Of a DNA stretch of 64,000 nucleotides, positions 1 through 10,985 are shown piece by piece. How positions within the stretch are numbered: the first letter of the stretch is position 1; every line of letters begins with the position of its first letter. The stretch spans positions 43,510,619-43,574,618 of the forward strand of contig NC_088871.1 of assembly GCF_032884065.1 (NCBI RefSeq), given 5' to 3'. The DNA comes from Artemia franciscana. Lineage: Eukaryota > Arthropoda > Branchiopoda > Anostraca > Artemiidae. The position numbers were made by a program, and so were the translations under genes. The notes beneath the pieces are model-generated. The model saw nothing but the letters and a program-made list of their open reading frames with translations, was not told the DNA's origin and searched no databases.

Positions 1-1069
1 AGACAATCTCTAGTTATTTAAAAACTGTCAATGATATTTGGTCGGTTTATACATTAAACCCATATAATACAAACTATTTCAAGAAATTATTAATCTATAT
101 TATAGAAATTATTATATCTATTTCAAGAAGATAATTTCGACTATTTCAAAACAATTTATAAGAGCAACAGATCTATTTTGACCCTTTTAAAGATACTCAA
201 AATTTCTTATATCATAAGGCTATAATTTTTCAGGCCACCTAAAAACTAGCACGGAGTTGAACACAAGTTGTGTAGATTATTTTCTTCCAGTTTCAAGCCT
301 CCCTCAAATGTTTCAGGTCATCCCAAAACCAGCGAAGGTTATTCTAATATTTAAACGCCCATGTCCAAGACGCTTGGAACCCATAAAATGCAGACGCTAC
401 TTTTCTATGCTGTAAAAAAGAAAAATTTATATTTTAGCATAATTCACCAATGAACTATTTAGTCAGGATAATTTTCTGCTACTTTCCTAGGCTAGAGAAA
501 AGGAAAGAACCTATTTCTAGCGTTCTTTAGCTACCTCACAAGAAAAACTCATAAGAGATTCCCTGAAAACTGTCTCAAGATTGATGATCCTTCCTCTATA
601 TTCAAGAAAGGATAAAAAGACATTAGTTAAGCCTATGAGTAAGAACCAACAAGATACAATAACTCCTAATTATTGAGTACAAATTTCTCAATTGTTTGTG
701 CGTTTTTATTTACTTATTTTTCTTTTTTTTAACTGAATACTATTAATACGCTAACCATGCCTTATTATTCCAGAGAAAAAATACCGAACGCCAAATGGCA
801 ACTGATTTTTTTTTTTCAAACAATGCCACAAGTTTTGACTCTTATAAGTACCCGAACTATTTGGTTTTTCATATGATATTGACAATATCTTAACTCTTAA
901 ATTTTTTGTTTTCATGAGAGGTTTCTGGACCCAGCTTTCAGAGAAGGTGTGGCTTAGATACTCATGGTCGAATTCTTAATTAGTAAAATAAATCGATATT
1001 AACAATTCAGATCACCAATAAATCCACCAAGCTGGATTTCTTAAGAGAGCATCATCCATGGCTCCCTTA

Positions 1070-1070
<1 letters not shown>
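1..1070. other. AT-rich sequence left of the FBXW5 WD40 exon, no gene seen
   Basis: No convincing exon was found on either strand. The next FBXW5 exon, coding the rest of the first WD40 blade, should lie downstream on the minus strand, here or beyond the window edge. I looked for a Trp-containing continuation behind a splice acceptor and did not find one. The most likely reading is intron. Confidence 0.5.

Positions 1071-1143
<73 letters not shown>
1071..1143. repeat. poly(A) tract, 73 bp
   Basis: An uninterrupted run of A lies on the plus strand inside the presumed FBXW5 intron. No recognisable retroposed body precedes it and there is no obvious target-site duplication, so its origin is unclear. 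Its length may be unreliable in an assembly. Confidence 0.9.
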
Positions 1144-1146
<3 letters not shown>

Positions 1147-1408
1147 ATGCAGGTTTAGTCTACCATCATCACCCCCATAAAAATAATCATAGCATAGGCA
1201 CTAAAATAAAGGAATAAAGCAAAAGAAACGAATATAAAATGAGTAAAAAGGTAAAATAAAGAAGCAAAAGTACAAAACAAGTAATGATGTAGAAGTAGAA
1301 ACAAAGTAAAATAAGTTCTAAGTAAGTAAACAAGTGACAGAAAAAAGTAAGGTAAAAAGTAGAAGAAAAAGGAAATAGAAGTTAGACAACAAGGGAAGAA
1401 AAGCTCAC
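1144..1408. other. purine-rich intron segment next to the WD40 exon
   Basis: The plus strand is a low-complexity A/G-rich stretch. Read on the minus strand it is a long pyrimidine-rich tract that begins right after the exon's splice donor. The Phe/Leu/Tyr-rich frame it opens on the minus strand is compositional and not a protein. Confidence 0.6.
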
Positions 1409-1566
1409 CAGAACATAGCCATCCTTTGAGCAAGTAGCAAAAAATTTTCCATTATTGGAGAAAGAAACATGCAAAACCTGATTGGTGTGCTCTTTCAAGA
1501 TTTCCGTCTCAACTATTGGTACATGTCTCCATAATCGTATATATTCGTCATGCCAGGATAAAGCCC
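1409..1566 (-). CDS. FBXW5: FBXW5-like exon, start of WD40 region
   Basis: This is an internal exon of an F-box/WD-repeat protein 5-like gene. On the minus strand an acceptor (TTTTAG) is followed by 158 bp (two bases plus 52 codons) and a donor GTGAGC. The peptide contains ALSWHDEYIRLWRHVP, EHTNQVLHVSFS and ATCSKDGYVL. These match the conserved FBXW5 stretch linking the F-box to the first WD40 blade (S-W-x-[DE]-E, L-x-E-H-T-[DN]-Q-V-L-H, CSKD). FBXW5 is a substrate receptor of cullin-RING ubiquitin ligases. The entry phase (one base carried from the upstream exon, making GGG) fits the F-box exon at 8892-8772, and the exit phase is 0. The next exon is not seen. Family assignment rests on recognised motifs and not on a search. 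Confidence 0.85.
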
Positions 1567-1705
1567 CTAAAATAACACAAGAGACACGGAGAAATAATAC
1601 AAGTTTTTAAGGATACGTTCTCATAGTCGTTTATATTCTTCAACCGACGGTAGTGCCCCTAAAATAATACAGAAATCACGGAGCAACAACACAAGTTTGT
1701 AAGAA
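1530..1705 (-). repeat. 92-bp tandem duplication of the exon 5' end and its splice acceptor
   Basis: The blocks at about 1530-1613 and 1622-1705 are direct copies 92 bp apart. Shared landmarks are CCCCTAAAATAA at 1564 and 1656, and an ACAAGTTT-type end at 1599 and 1691. The upstream copy keeps a TTTTAG acceptor (AG at 1660-1659). It would encode a diverged copy of the first ~14 codons (ALPSVEEYKRL), but the Trp codon has become TGA, so it is a decayed partial exon. Confidence 0.75.
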
Positions 1706-1719
1706 CTACTATCAATTAT

Positions 1720-2050
1720 GAGCCGTCCTGGCCGAGTGGATTGGTGCGCTGAATATCAGGATCCTTTGTCTGAGAGAGCGATGGTTGGAATCCTAGTGTA
1801 CCCAATTATTTAGTTTGGGAGGAGGGTCAGTGGTGTGACTCTCCAAGCTCAGCCAGAGTCGACCCAGCTCTAAATGGGTAACTGGAGAAATATGAGGAAG
1901 GTAAACAGAAAGTGTGTGCAAAAGCACAGGGTGGTTGGCCCTCAGCCCCCCATTGCACTTCCTGGCTGAAAGGCAAAGAAACGGAGATCAGCACCGCCGG
2001 TAGGGACTGTAAAGTCTAACGCCGTATTTTTTACCGTACTTTTACTTTTA
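1720..2050 (+). mobile_element. tRNA-derived SINE
   Basis: The head resembles a tRNA. There is an A box TGGCCGAGTGG at 1729-1739 and a B box GGTTGGAATCC at 1783-1793, the consensus pair of internal Pol III promoters, with spacing typical of Ser/Leu-type tRNAs. The body runs about 250 bp further, through GGGTAACTGGAGAAA and a conserved-looking GCACCGCCGGTAGGGACTGT block, to a T-rich end without a poly(A) tail. It sits in the 7.2 kb FBXW5 intron, antisense to the gene. The long middle part may be a shared SINE core domain, but I cannot name the family. Confidence 0.75.
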
Positions 2051-2694
2051 CTATCATTATTCTAAAAGAATTTGAATCAACAATCGATGGTTCACTTTCT
2101 AAACCGTTCATGGTTTTAATGTACTCGTCTTCTTCCTAGTATGCTCTACCTCAGTTTTGTCATGTAAAAGCAAATCATCTTAGACAAGCTCAGAACTACG
2201 AGCGGATAGGATAATTCTCCTTGCATTCATATCATCAGGGACTACAAAATAGTTGTTATCAAATTTTATATTTTAAAGCAAATAAAAAAAAAATATTTAG
2301 CTTCAAAAAATATAATGTTTACATAAAATCCAGGTTTACCTTTGGTCACACAAATTAATTGTGAAACACTAAAATGGATTTATCAGCAACACACTAAACT
2401 GCAATGCGACCCAACTCAAAGATAATGAAAAACCAAGTGGTATTTCAGGTCATTTAACATGGGAAAACAGGGATTGAAACTATTAGGGCCACTGAAAGTG
2501 TAGCGTTAAACAATTTCACTAAAAGAGACAGAAAATACTCGAAACCAAATTTTACGATTGGTATAATATTTCTATAATTGACTAATACAGTATTTAACCA
2601 GAAAATTTTTCTTTAAAGAATTATTCCAAGTTCAAACAGTCTGCAGAAAGTAGGCCTAGATTAGCTTTGGAATATATTGACAGGTTAAGTACTA
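2051..2694. other. AT-rich intron sequence, no gene seen
   Basis: The segment lies inside the inferred FBXW5 intron. I see no splice-bounded reading frame and no recognisable repeat. Confidence 0.5.
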
Positions 2695-2890
2695 CTATAC
2701 TACTACTAATAACTTACCGAAGCACCGAGCGGCCTGAGGCCAACACAGCTACACAAGCTCCTCCTACATCCCAAACTATTCAATGCCTCCCTCTTCAGAA
2801 CCTTCCAGGAAGTTCCCAGTTCCCTTAAATCTTTCTTTAGGACATCCTCCCACCCTAACGGCAGAAGAGCTGCTCTCAGTTTCGCAGGTT
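2695..2890 (-). mobile_element. LINE 3' end (family B), 5'-truncated
   Basis: A TACTACTAATAAC-type tail is followed by CGGCCTGAGGCCAACACAGC and a further ~150 bp that match the segment at 46081-46470. On the minus strand these are the last codons, stop and TAG-repeat tail of family-B ORF2. Only the 3' end was inserted, as is usual for target-primed reverse transcription. It is diverged and non-coding. Confidence 0.75.
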
Positions 2891-4627
2891 AGGTAGGCTA
2901 GTTCAATTTAAGCTGGTTAGTGACAGAATTTAACTTTCTTTACCCTTTATTGCATTTTAAAGTGCCTGAAAAGCCAAGTATGCAGCAGTTTAGGATAGGC
3001 TAAAAATCGAACAAATCAAACACTAAAATGGGTTGGTGATTTTTCGTTTCAACACTAGTGCTGGTTCCCACTCTTATACGTTTCGCATAGCCTTTAGACC
3101 AGGTTGTAAATTAGCTCAATGTAAATGATCATTATCGAATCGAAGATTTCGAATTTAAGAAAATACAGTATAACAACTTTCATTACAAACAAAGTAACAA
3201 CATCTATGTTCAGCTTTAAAACGAAAGTTATATGTCAGAGATGGCAAACATATAAATTCAATCATTCTAAGCTGGTAGATCAAAAACCAGGCACGCAGTG
3301 CGGATTCATCAAGGTTGGAACGAAAAGTAGTTCTTCTTCTTTTGTGAAATAGAGGCCTTGGGGTATTGACCAATTAAGTCGTTTCTTTTCTCTACAAAAT
3401 ATAGAGATTTATTTGGGTGCAATAATAGTTATCCATGATAGATTAAATGCGATTATTAAGTAGAAACCAGCAATATAAAAACCCGGTTTTCTCAAAACTT
3501 TACTTCTCCTTATTTTTTCTAGGGTAGTGCCAATTTTTCAGAACCGTGTTAGAATTCGTCTTTAACTATTAAGCCACCTTTTTAGTAGTAGCAGTAGTTG
3601 CGAGCAGTAGCTTTTAATGTTTCATTAATCATCTCTCTAAAACCTTGTGGTGATCTGCCAGCCTTGGTGTAAATAAAAGTGTGAATTTCTGCAACCCGTT
3701 GAAAAAGTGATGTGCCTCGAAACCACTGGTCTAAGGTTTCTGATCATGGTAATTACAATTTTATATTTTTCATTTTGACCCACAGACCTTTTAGAAAATA
3801 GAATTTGGTATCCTCTATAAACTTTTACTATTAAAATAGACTTATACAATAGTTATCATTCCTGATAAAATTTAAACGAAAATTTTTTTTTATCACTTTA
3901 CAGTTTTTCAAAAGGCGTCTTAAAACTTTTACAGTTGAAAGTTCTGTTCCATCAGAATTCTAGACCAGAAGAAAACAGACTTCAGAAGCATTTGAAGAAG
4001 TTCTGTATCTTCATTTGACTCCTGCTCCAAAAATGAAATAATATTTTACTAATTTCCGAAAAACTTGAAAATTCGGTGTGTTAGTTATATGCATTTCATC
4101 AGGGTCACACTTCTTCTTTTACAAACCTTTATTTTCAGTCTTCATTGGAGATTGAAAACCAAGGCCACTTTGGGAGCTTATCATTTTTTTTCGACAAAAA
4201 TGTCCAGTATGCCCGCAAAAGCGGACACACAAGCTAAACTTTCAACCCTTGGAACTCCCTCCTCCCCACCTTAAACCACCCTCTCTCCTTCTTAGCTGCG
4301 CCCGTGACTGGATATCGTGGCTTTAACCATTTGAATCTTGAATCTTTCACCCACGCAAGTGAATGCTCACTAAACAAAATTGTGCGATTCACTGTATTCT
4401 TTTTAGTTGTTTTGATAGAGGATTTATGTTCTTGAAGTCACCATATATTTAGAACATAGCTGCACTGGGTGTGTATTGAGCAACAAATATACTTTGACTT
4501 TATTTGACTCACTTGTTCTACTTTCTCAACCGTGGTCAATTTTAGCTGGTGGGTCTACCCACTAGGACTGGACAAGCAAAATTACCAGAGGAAATCTGGT
4601 ACCATCTTCTGGACATGTTGGACGAAG

Positions 4628-4629
<2 letters not shown>
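2891..4629. other. AT-rich intron sequence, no gene seen
   Basis: The short frames here show no domain, splice pattern or codon signal. The most likely reading is continued FBXW5 intron. Confidence 0.5.

Positions 4630-4706
<77 letters not shown>
4630..4706. repeat. (AT)n microsatellite
   Basis: About 38 uninterrupted AT dinucleotides. The Ile-Tyr frames that cross it on both strands are artefacts. Confidence 0.95.
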
Positions 4707-4708
<2 letters not shown>

Positions 4709-5184
4709 CAGATATTTTCCTTTTTCTGATTTCCAATAATGACATTGAGTCTCATATTGACCAGATGATATATATTGGTCGGGCCCTAATCTGTACTTAA
4801 ATAAACATTCTAAATCTGTGCAAAACAAAACACAAATGGTTGAGGGAATTGAACTAGATTCCTAACAATCCCTTGACTTTTAATCTATTGCTAGGTTATA
4901 TTGTTTTGCAGTGAGATAAGAGTGAAAAAAATGTATACAACTGAGTAATAATTTTATACCAAACCAGCATACTCTTTTGGCCTGAACGACATCATGCCAA
5001 AGATATTAGTCAGTTTCATGTTAAAGCTACAAATCAGCCAATCCAATCTTCTAATCCACCCATTCTGAAGATGGGATCAAAAATTGCCAATTATCAGTGA
5101 CATATCTACAACAATGACAAGTGTGAGATTCCAAGTTTCTCCTGATTATATGAATTCCCATTGAATATACCAAAACCATTTTTT
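4707..5184. other. AT-rich intron sequence, no gene seen
   Basis: Unremarkable sequence between the (AT)n tract and the hairpin-headed element. Confidence 0.5.
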
Positions 5185-7951
5185 ATGGCACTTGGTATTA
5201 ACCAAGTGACATATAGCAGTCGCCAATTCTGTCGGTCTGTCGGTCCTGGTTTTGCTACTTTAGGCACTTCCAGGTAAGCTAGGACGATGAAATTTCACAA
5301 GCTTATCAGGGACCGGACCAGATTAAATTAGAAATAGTCGTTTTCCCGATTTGACCATCTGGGGGGGAGTGGGGGCCCGGTTAATTCGCAGAAAATAGAA
5401 AAAATTAAGTATTTTTAACTTATCAGCGGGTGATTGGATCTTAATGAAATTTGATGTTTGGAATGATATTGTGTCTCAAAGCTCTTATTTTAAATCCCGA
5501 CCGGATCTGATGACATTGGGGGGAGTTGGAGGGGGAAAACCTAAAGTCCCGGTTTTGCTACTTTAGGCACTTCCAGGTAAGCTAGGACGATGAAATTTGG
5601 CAAGCGAATCAGGGACCGGACCAGATTAAATTAGAAATAGTCTTTTTCCCGATTTCACCATCTGGGGGGGGGGGAGTAGGGGCCGGTTAATTCGGAACAA
5701 ATAGAAAAAATGAAGTATTTTTAACTTATGAGCGGGTGATTGGAACTTAATGAGATTTGATGTTTGGAATGATATTGTGTCTCAGAGCTCTTATTTTAAA
5801 TCCCGACTGGGTCTGATGACATTGGGGGGAGTTGGAGGGGGGAAACCTAAAATCTTGGAAAACACTTAGAGTAGAGGAATCGGGATGAAACTTGATGGGA
5901 AAAATAAGCGCAAGTCCCAGATACATGATTGACATAATCGGAACTGATTTGCTCTCTTTGGGGTAGTTGGGGGGGGGGGGAGTAATTCTTAAAAATTAGA
6001 AAAATGAGGTATTTTCAACTTACGAACGGGTGATCGGATCTCAATGAAATTTGATGTTTAGAAGGATATCGTGTCTTAGAGCTCTTATTTTAAATCCCGA
6101 CCGGATCTGGTGATGGGGGCGGGGAGTTGGGAGGGGGAAACCTAAAACTTGGAAAACACTTAGAGTGGAGGGATCGGGATGAAACATGGTAGGGAAAATA
6201 AACACAAGTCCTAGATAGATGATTGACATAAACGGAACGGATCCGCTCTCTTTTGGGTAGTTGGGGGGGGGGGGTATTTCTGAAAAAAAAAAATGATTTA
6301 TTTTTAACTTACGAACGGGTGATCGGATCTCAATGAAATTTGATATTTAGAAGGATATCGTGGCTCAGAGCTCTTATTTTAAACCCCACCGGATCTGGTG
6401 ACATTGGGGGGGGGGGGGAGTTGGGAGGGAGAAACCTAAAAATTGGAAAATACTTAGAGTGGAGGGATCGGGATGAAACTTGGTGGGGAAAAAACACGAG
6501 TCCTAGATACATGATTGACATAACCAGAACGGATCCGCTCTCTTTGGGGTAGTTGGGGGGGGGGGGTTAATTCTGAAAAATTAGAAAAAATGAGGTATTT
6601 TTAACTTACGAACGGGTGATTGGATCTCCATGAAACTTGATTTTTAGAAGGATATCGTGTCTCAAAGCTCTTATTTTAAATCCTGACCGGATCTGGTGAC
6701 ATTGGAGGAAGTTTGGGGTGGAGAGACCTAAAATGATGGGAAACGCTTAGATTGGAGGGATTGGGATGAAACTTGGTTGGAAAAATAAGCAGAAGTCTTG
6801 CATACGTGATTTACAAAATTGGAACGGATCCGCTCAATTGCGGGGGGGGGGGGGGGGAATTCTGAAAAATAAGAAAAATGACGTATTTTTAACTTACGAA
6901 GAAGTGATGGGATCTTCATGAAACTTCATATTTGGAAGAACCTCGTAACTCCTATATCTTATTTTAAATCTCAACCGGATTAAGCGTAATTGGGGGGGGG
7001 GGCAGTTGGGGGGACCGAAAATCTTAGAAAATACTTAAAGCGGTGAGATCAGGATGGAACTGGATGGGAAGAATAGAAACCTGTCTAAGATACGTGACTG
7101 ACATAACTGGACCGGATCTGCTCTCTTTGGTCGAATTGGGGGGGGGGGGTAATTTTGAAAATTGAGGAATTTGTAACTTACGAAAGGGTGACCAGATCTT
7201 AATGAAATTTGATATTTAGAAGGATCTTGTGGTTTAAAGTTCTAATTTCAAATTCCGACCAGATCCTGTGACATTCGGGGGAGTTGGAGGGGGAACCGGA
7301 ATTCTTGGAAAACATGAAAATTGGAGTATTTATATCTTACGAATAGATGATCGGATCGTAATGAAATTTGATTTTTAGAAGGAATTCATGTCTCAGAGCT
7401 CTTATTTCAAATCCCGACCAGATCTTTTGACATTGTGGGGATTTGGAGGGGGAAATCTTGGAAAAACACTTGGAGTGTAGGAATCGGGATGAAGCTTGGT
7501 GGATAGAATAAACAAATGTCCTTGATGCGTGATTGACAGAATCGTGCTGGATTCGCTCTCTTTGGGGGAGTTGGGGGGAGGGGTTCAGTGATTTGGCGAG
7601 TTCGATGCTTCTGGACGTACTAGGGCGATGAAAATTGGTAGGCGTGTCAGGGAGCTGCACAATTTGACTTGATAAAGTCGTTTTCCCAGATTCGACCATC
7701 TGGGGGGCAAAAGGGAGAGGAAAAATTAGAAAAAATTAGGTATTTATAACTTACGAGTGTGTGATCGGATCTTAATGAATTTTGATATTTAGAAGGACTT
7801 TGTGACTCAGAGCTCTTATTTTAAATCTTGACCGGCATTAAGCCTCTTATTTTCCTTTTTAAATCAATCTATTGATTCATAGAATTTTGTTAGAGCTCAT
7901 ACCATATGATCTCTTGACTCTTAGCTCTTCTCGCCTCGTCACAAGTGCCAT
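5185..7951 (+). mobile_element. hairpin-headed element with internal ~290 bp array
   Basis: A non-coding element. The left edge carries ATGGCACTTG (5185-5194) inside a perfect hairpin, CACTTGGTATTAACCAAGTG (5189-5208). The right edge carries the exact reverse complement CAAGTGCCAT (7942-7951), so the ends form a short terminal inverted repeat. The inside is a degenerate tandem array. The landmark AACTTACGAACGGGTGATCG, or a variant, recurs at 5417, 5723, 6017, 6306, 6603, 6891, 7175, 7334 and 7748, giving units of 284-306 bp plus two irregular ones. Each regular unit has a run of 7-17 G. A second, right-truncated copy is at 55635-56472. The short frames inside are non-coding. Transposon class is unknown. 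Confidence 0.75.
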
Positions 7952-8771
7952 ATGAGCTCTTAGCTCTTGTTTATATTTCTAGATACATTTTTTTAAGCAA
8001 ATATTAAGGTCAATTGCCTCAGACAGCATTGTAATTGGCACTATATATGAGCAGATAATCAACCCCTCTCTCCTAAATTTTTCCTTAAAACACAATTTTC
8101 CTTTTTTTGGCTACTATATGCAAAGGCTCACTCGCTACTAGGTCGCAGCTGCCACTGCTATCACAATTCATGCCCAGTTTTGGCTTCAATCATTTACTAT
8201 GCAACCTGTTTTTCCATTTGAATTGTCAACCCAGTTGGCTGTAGCCATTAAAATACTGTTTAAACAAAGTTATTACCAAAGTAATGATATTGATTAGGCT
8301 TCAAATACATCACTCATTCTCCAGCTTGAAAAATAACCATGAATGAATTGGCTCAACAACAAGTTTCTTAAACTGCATAGACGTTTTGGAACTTCTGAAT
8401 AAGAAAAATTACAAGGTTATGTTAAATATTTTACCAATACACCTAATATACTTACAAAATACTCATATATAAAATGCTAGTAAAATAGGTAAATTATATG
8501 AAACAAAGTAAAAAATCAATTTTATAGGGGACACTAATATTGTAGTAAAATAACCAATTTTACTATTCAAAACATTGTGTGCTAGTATGATCTATTAAAA
8601 CTATTACATGGAAATAACAGTATTGATATAATACTTTAAAGAAATAAAAGGAGCCTAAATAGCTTAGCTTTACAAAAGGTGGCTAACTGTGTAACATTAT
8701 TCAGTAAAGCATACAAAACTTTACCATAAACACCATAGAAAGACACAGTTATGGTAATTCTTATGTCATAC
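7952..8771. other. AT-rich intron sequence before the F-box exon
   Basis: No gene seen. This is the 5' part of the 7.2 kb FBXW5 intron (minus strand), which starts with the donor GTATGA at 8771. Confidence 0.6.
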
Positions 8772-8892
8772 CCTTTTTTATGCCAATTGTAGGGTCAATT
8801 TTCCAGTCCTTCAGCAGTCTTTTCTTCCAGAAATATTCATCCAAGCATAATTCTTTCCATCGTCTACATACCTTGGATACATTAGATATATC
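8772..8892 (-). CDS. FBXW5: FBXW5-like exon, second half of the F-box
   Basis: This 121-bp exon is too short to stand out as an open frame. On the minus strand it has an acceptor TTCTTTTAG, 40 codons plus one base, then the donor GTATGA. The peptide reads DISNVSKVCRRWKELCLDEY followed by FWKKRLLKDW. That is the C-terminal half of an F-box (V-C-R-x-W ... D-E-x-[FL]-W), the part that packs on SKP1. The last codons, IGIKKG, run in phase into the ALSWHDEY of the exon at 1566, as in FBXW5 proteins. Without splicing the frame would stop at TAA 8763-8761. The upstream exon with the LP...IF..L half of the F-box is not found. Confidence 0.83.
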
Positions 8893-9721
8893 CTAAAAGA
8901 ATAATATGTACTTAAAACAATTGGAAAGCAAAACAACCCCACTTAGAAACTACCCATGTGTACAGCAGTCCCAAATCCCATAAGACTGCCAAATAACTCT
9001 AAAATTGTTTTAGCTTGCACAAATGTTCAATCTCAGAAAGTATACCAATGCTGGTTATTGCAGACAGAAAGCTAGTTTATAATTGGACTATATACAAATG
9101 TCAAGAAACAAGAACATATTTTAAACTTTGAGTAACCTACAACAAACCTGATTATAACCCCTATTGAACTGATTGGTGGTATCTCACATACACCCAATAA
9201 AATGGGTAGTTCTTGATTTTTCCATGTCAAAAAGCAATTGCCTTTGTACCTTTAATTCAAATTTTAACTTAGTAATAGCAAACTAGCATTGGTTACTACT
9301 CCTTTTTTTGCCCCACTTTTTTACTGCATGACCAGAAAGCAGCTTTTACAAAAGATAGAGAATGTCAGCATAATGTGGTCAGACAGTCCAACACTATTTT
9401 TCAGTTTTTTTCTCTCTGAACATCCAAGTGTTTTGTAACATGTTTTTTTCTTCATTGCCTCATGACCTTACTGCTTATTTCTTTTCTTCTTTTTTTCATA
9501 CAGGTTCCTTTTCAATAATGTTTTTTTTCTTTTGAATGTTTTTGATTTTGAGTCCTTGAAGGTCATTAGAAACTGACTTATATTTCCTGACATAACAGTA
9601 CTCTCCCTGAAGTAGCAGTTGGATGATCAGTAGCATCCCAGTTGATTTTCCACTTCCTCAAGGACCAATCAACACCCAGCCTTTGTTTGAAAAAGCCAAT
9701 AGATCCAGTAGTAGCTGCATA
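8893..9721. other. AT-rich sequence upstream of the F-box exon, no gene seen
   Basis: The first half of the F-box should lie on the minus strand at or beyond this stretch. I searched for an LP-x-E/D-[IL]-[IL]-type peptide with a donor and did not find one. Confidence 0.45.
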
Positions 9722-10088
9722 TTCAGAGTTATTGTGTAAGTGGATGACATCCTTGATACTAGGAGAACAGCCTTTGGAATTGAGGAAAATTTTCAAATTT
9801 TTGATAGGGAGCATAAACATATTGGTCTTTGACTTAATAAGAGTAAGACTGAATTCCAGGTGTTCAATCACTATTCAGATTTCCTGAAAAATGTTCAGTT
9901 GGGTGAACCTGTTATTAAAGCATAAGATACACTGAAATATCTTGGTGTACCAATTGGGTCAAATCTTCAAGCCATGCATCAGCTTCTGAAAGATTTTTTT
10001 GCCAGAAAATCTAGGAATGCACATGGTTTACTAGTTGTGTTAAAGTTTAAATTTAACCACCCTATTTTAGCTAGCACTTATAGTACTT
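9722..10088 (+). pseudogene. LINE reverse transcriptase fragment (family C)
   Basis: Frame 2 of the plus strand, with three stops, gives VDDILDTRRTAFGIEENF (a changed YADD catalytic box at 9740-9748), then GL, a stop, LNKSKTEFQVF, and LKYLGVPIG at 9932. These are RT motif C and the following palm and thumb blocks of a non-LTR retrotransposon. The same family appears at 20397-20990 on the minus strand, with LTYLGLPIS. The fragment is 5' and 3' truncated and abuts a minus-strand LINE. The open frames covering it are shadows. Confidence 0.75.
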
Positions 10089-10985
10089 AAAGTCATCCTT
10101 AATCTTTCATTATAGTCCTAAAAATTGGGATTGAACCACATTTTTTGTACAGTCTACTCTTTCAAATATGGTAAGTTGGCCATGTAGGAAACCATCTAAT
10201 AAATTTTCATTTGCTTCTTGGAGTGCCATGCTTCAGAGCCATGTTTTACCATTGTCATCACTGTACATTCCAATATTTCAATCTTGGTTTACAGACTTAT
10301 CTTCCATTTCTTCCCAACCTTTTTTAACTGTGAAAAAACACCCTGAGCCTTGGCTATTCTGCTTTTGACATTTTCACTGCTCCCACCATATTTACTTATA
10401 ATACTACCAACATAAGTGAAGCTGCTCACCTCTTCAATCTTTTTGTTACCCAATGTCACATTTTCTTCTTCACTTATTCCTAGCCCTAGTGACTTAGTCT
10501 TCCTAAAACTAATTTTAAAACCTATTCTAGCACCCTAAACTCACAAAAAATCTAAAAGTTCAATCATTTTGCTCATACTTTCATCTAAGATGCTTAAATC
10601 ATCACCATAATCTAAGTCCAGAAGGGCTTTCCCTCTCCATTTGATTCTGTGGTCTCCCATTGCCTTTCCTTTGCTCCTTAAAACAAAGTCCATCAAGATG
10701 ATCCACATGAAGGGGGATAGAACACAACCCTGCTCAATTCCTGATTTAATACAAAACCAGCTAGTAACCTCATTTCCTACTTTAACCCCAGCAGTGTTAT
10801 TCTTGTACAAAGCACTAATCACTTTAATGTATTTGTCTGGTATAGCATACAAGGATAAGGCCTTTGCTAAAGCTCTTCTGTCAACAGAATTGAATGCTTG
10901 CTGATAATATATAAAACTGAGGACCAAAGGTGTTTGAAAACAAAGGCACTTATTAATTATTAACCTAAGAGTGAACAATTGGTCA
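10089..10985 (-). pseudogene. LINE reverse transcriptase fragment (family B)
   Basis: The minus strand carries the RT palm of a non-LTR retrotransposon: DQLFTLRLIINKCL, motif A AFNSVDRRALAKAL, motif B SGIEQGCVLSPF and motif C LDLDYGDD. After a stop near 10541 come IGFKI, TLGNKKIEE and SSFTYVGSIIS, followed by a decayed thumb. An active copy would reverse-transcribe its own RNA at a nicked target. Here the YADD box has become YGDD, there are stops and frameshifts, and the endonuclease is missing. Related copies lie at 25.9-27.3, 46.1, 52-52.55, 56.6-57.5 and 63.6 kb. Confidence 0.85.

Noticed and set aside
1155-1433. 92-codon Phe/Leu-rich minus-strand frame resembling a membrane protein
   Set aside because: It is the complement of a purine-rich intron tract and overlaps the splice donor of the FBXW5 exon.
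4532-4828. Ile-Tyr repeat open frames over (AT)n, also at 19653-20368, 30614-31157 and 44422-44709
   Set aside because: Both strands are open in two frames because the dinucleotide contains no stop. These are artefacts of the microsatellite and not proteins.
5747-7699. Series of similar ~62-codon minus-strand frames starting MSI(M/I)YLG
   Set aside because: They repeat with the ~290 bp array and change frame at the G runs. They are copies of a repeat, not a protein family.
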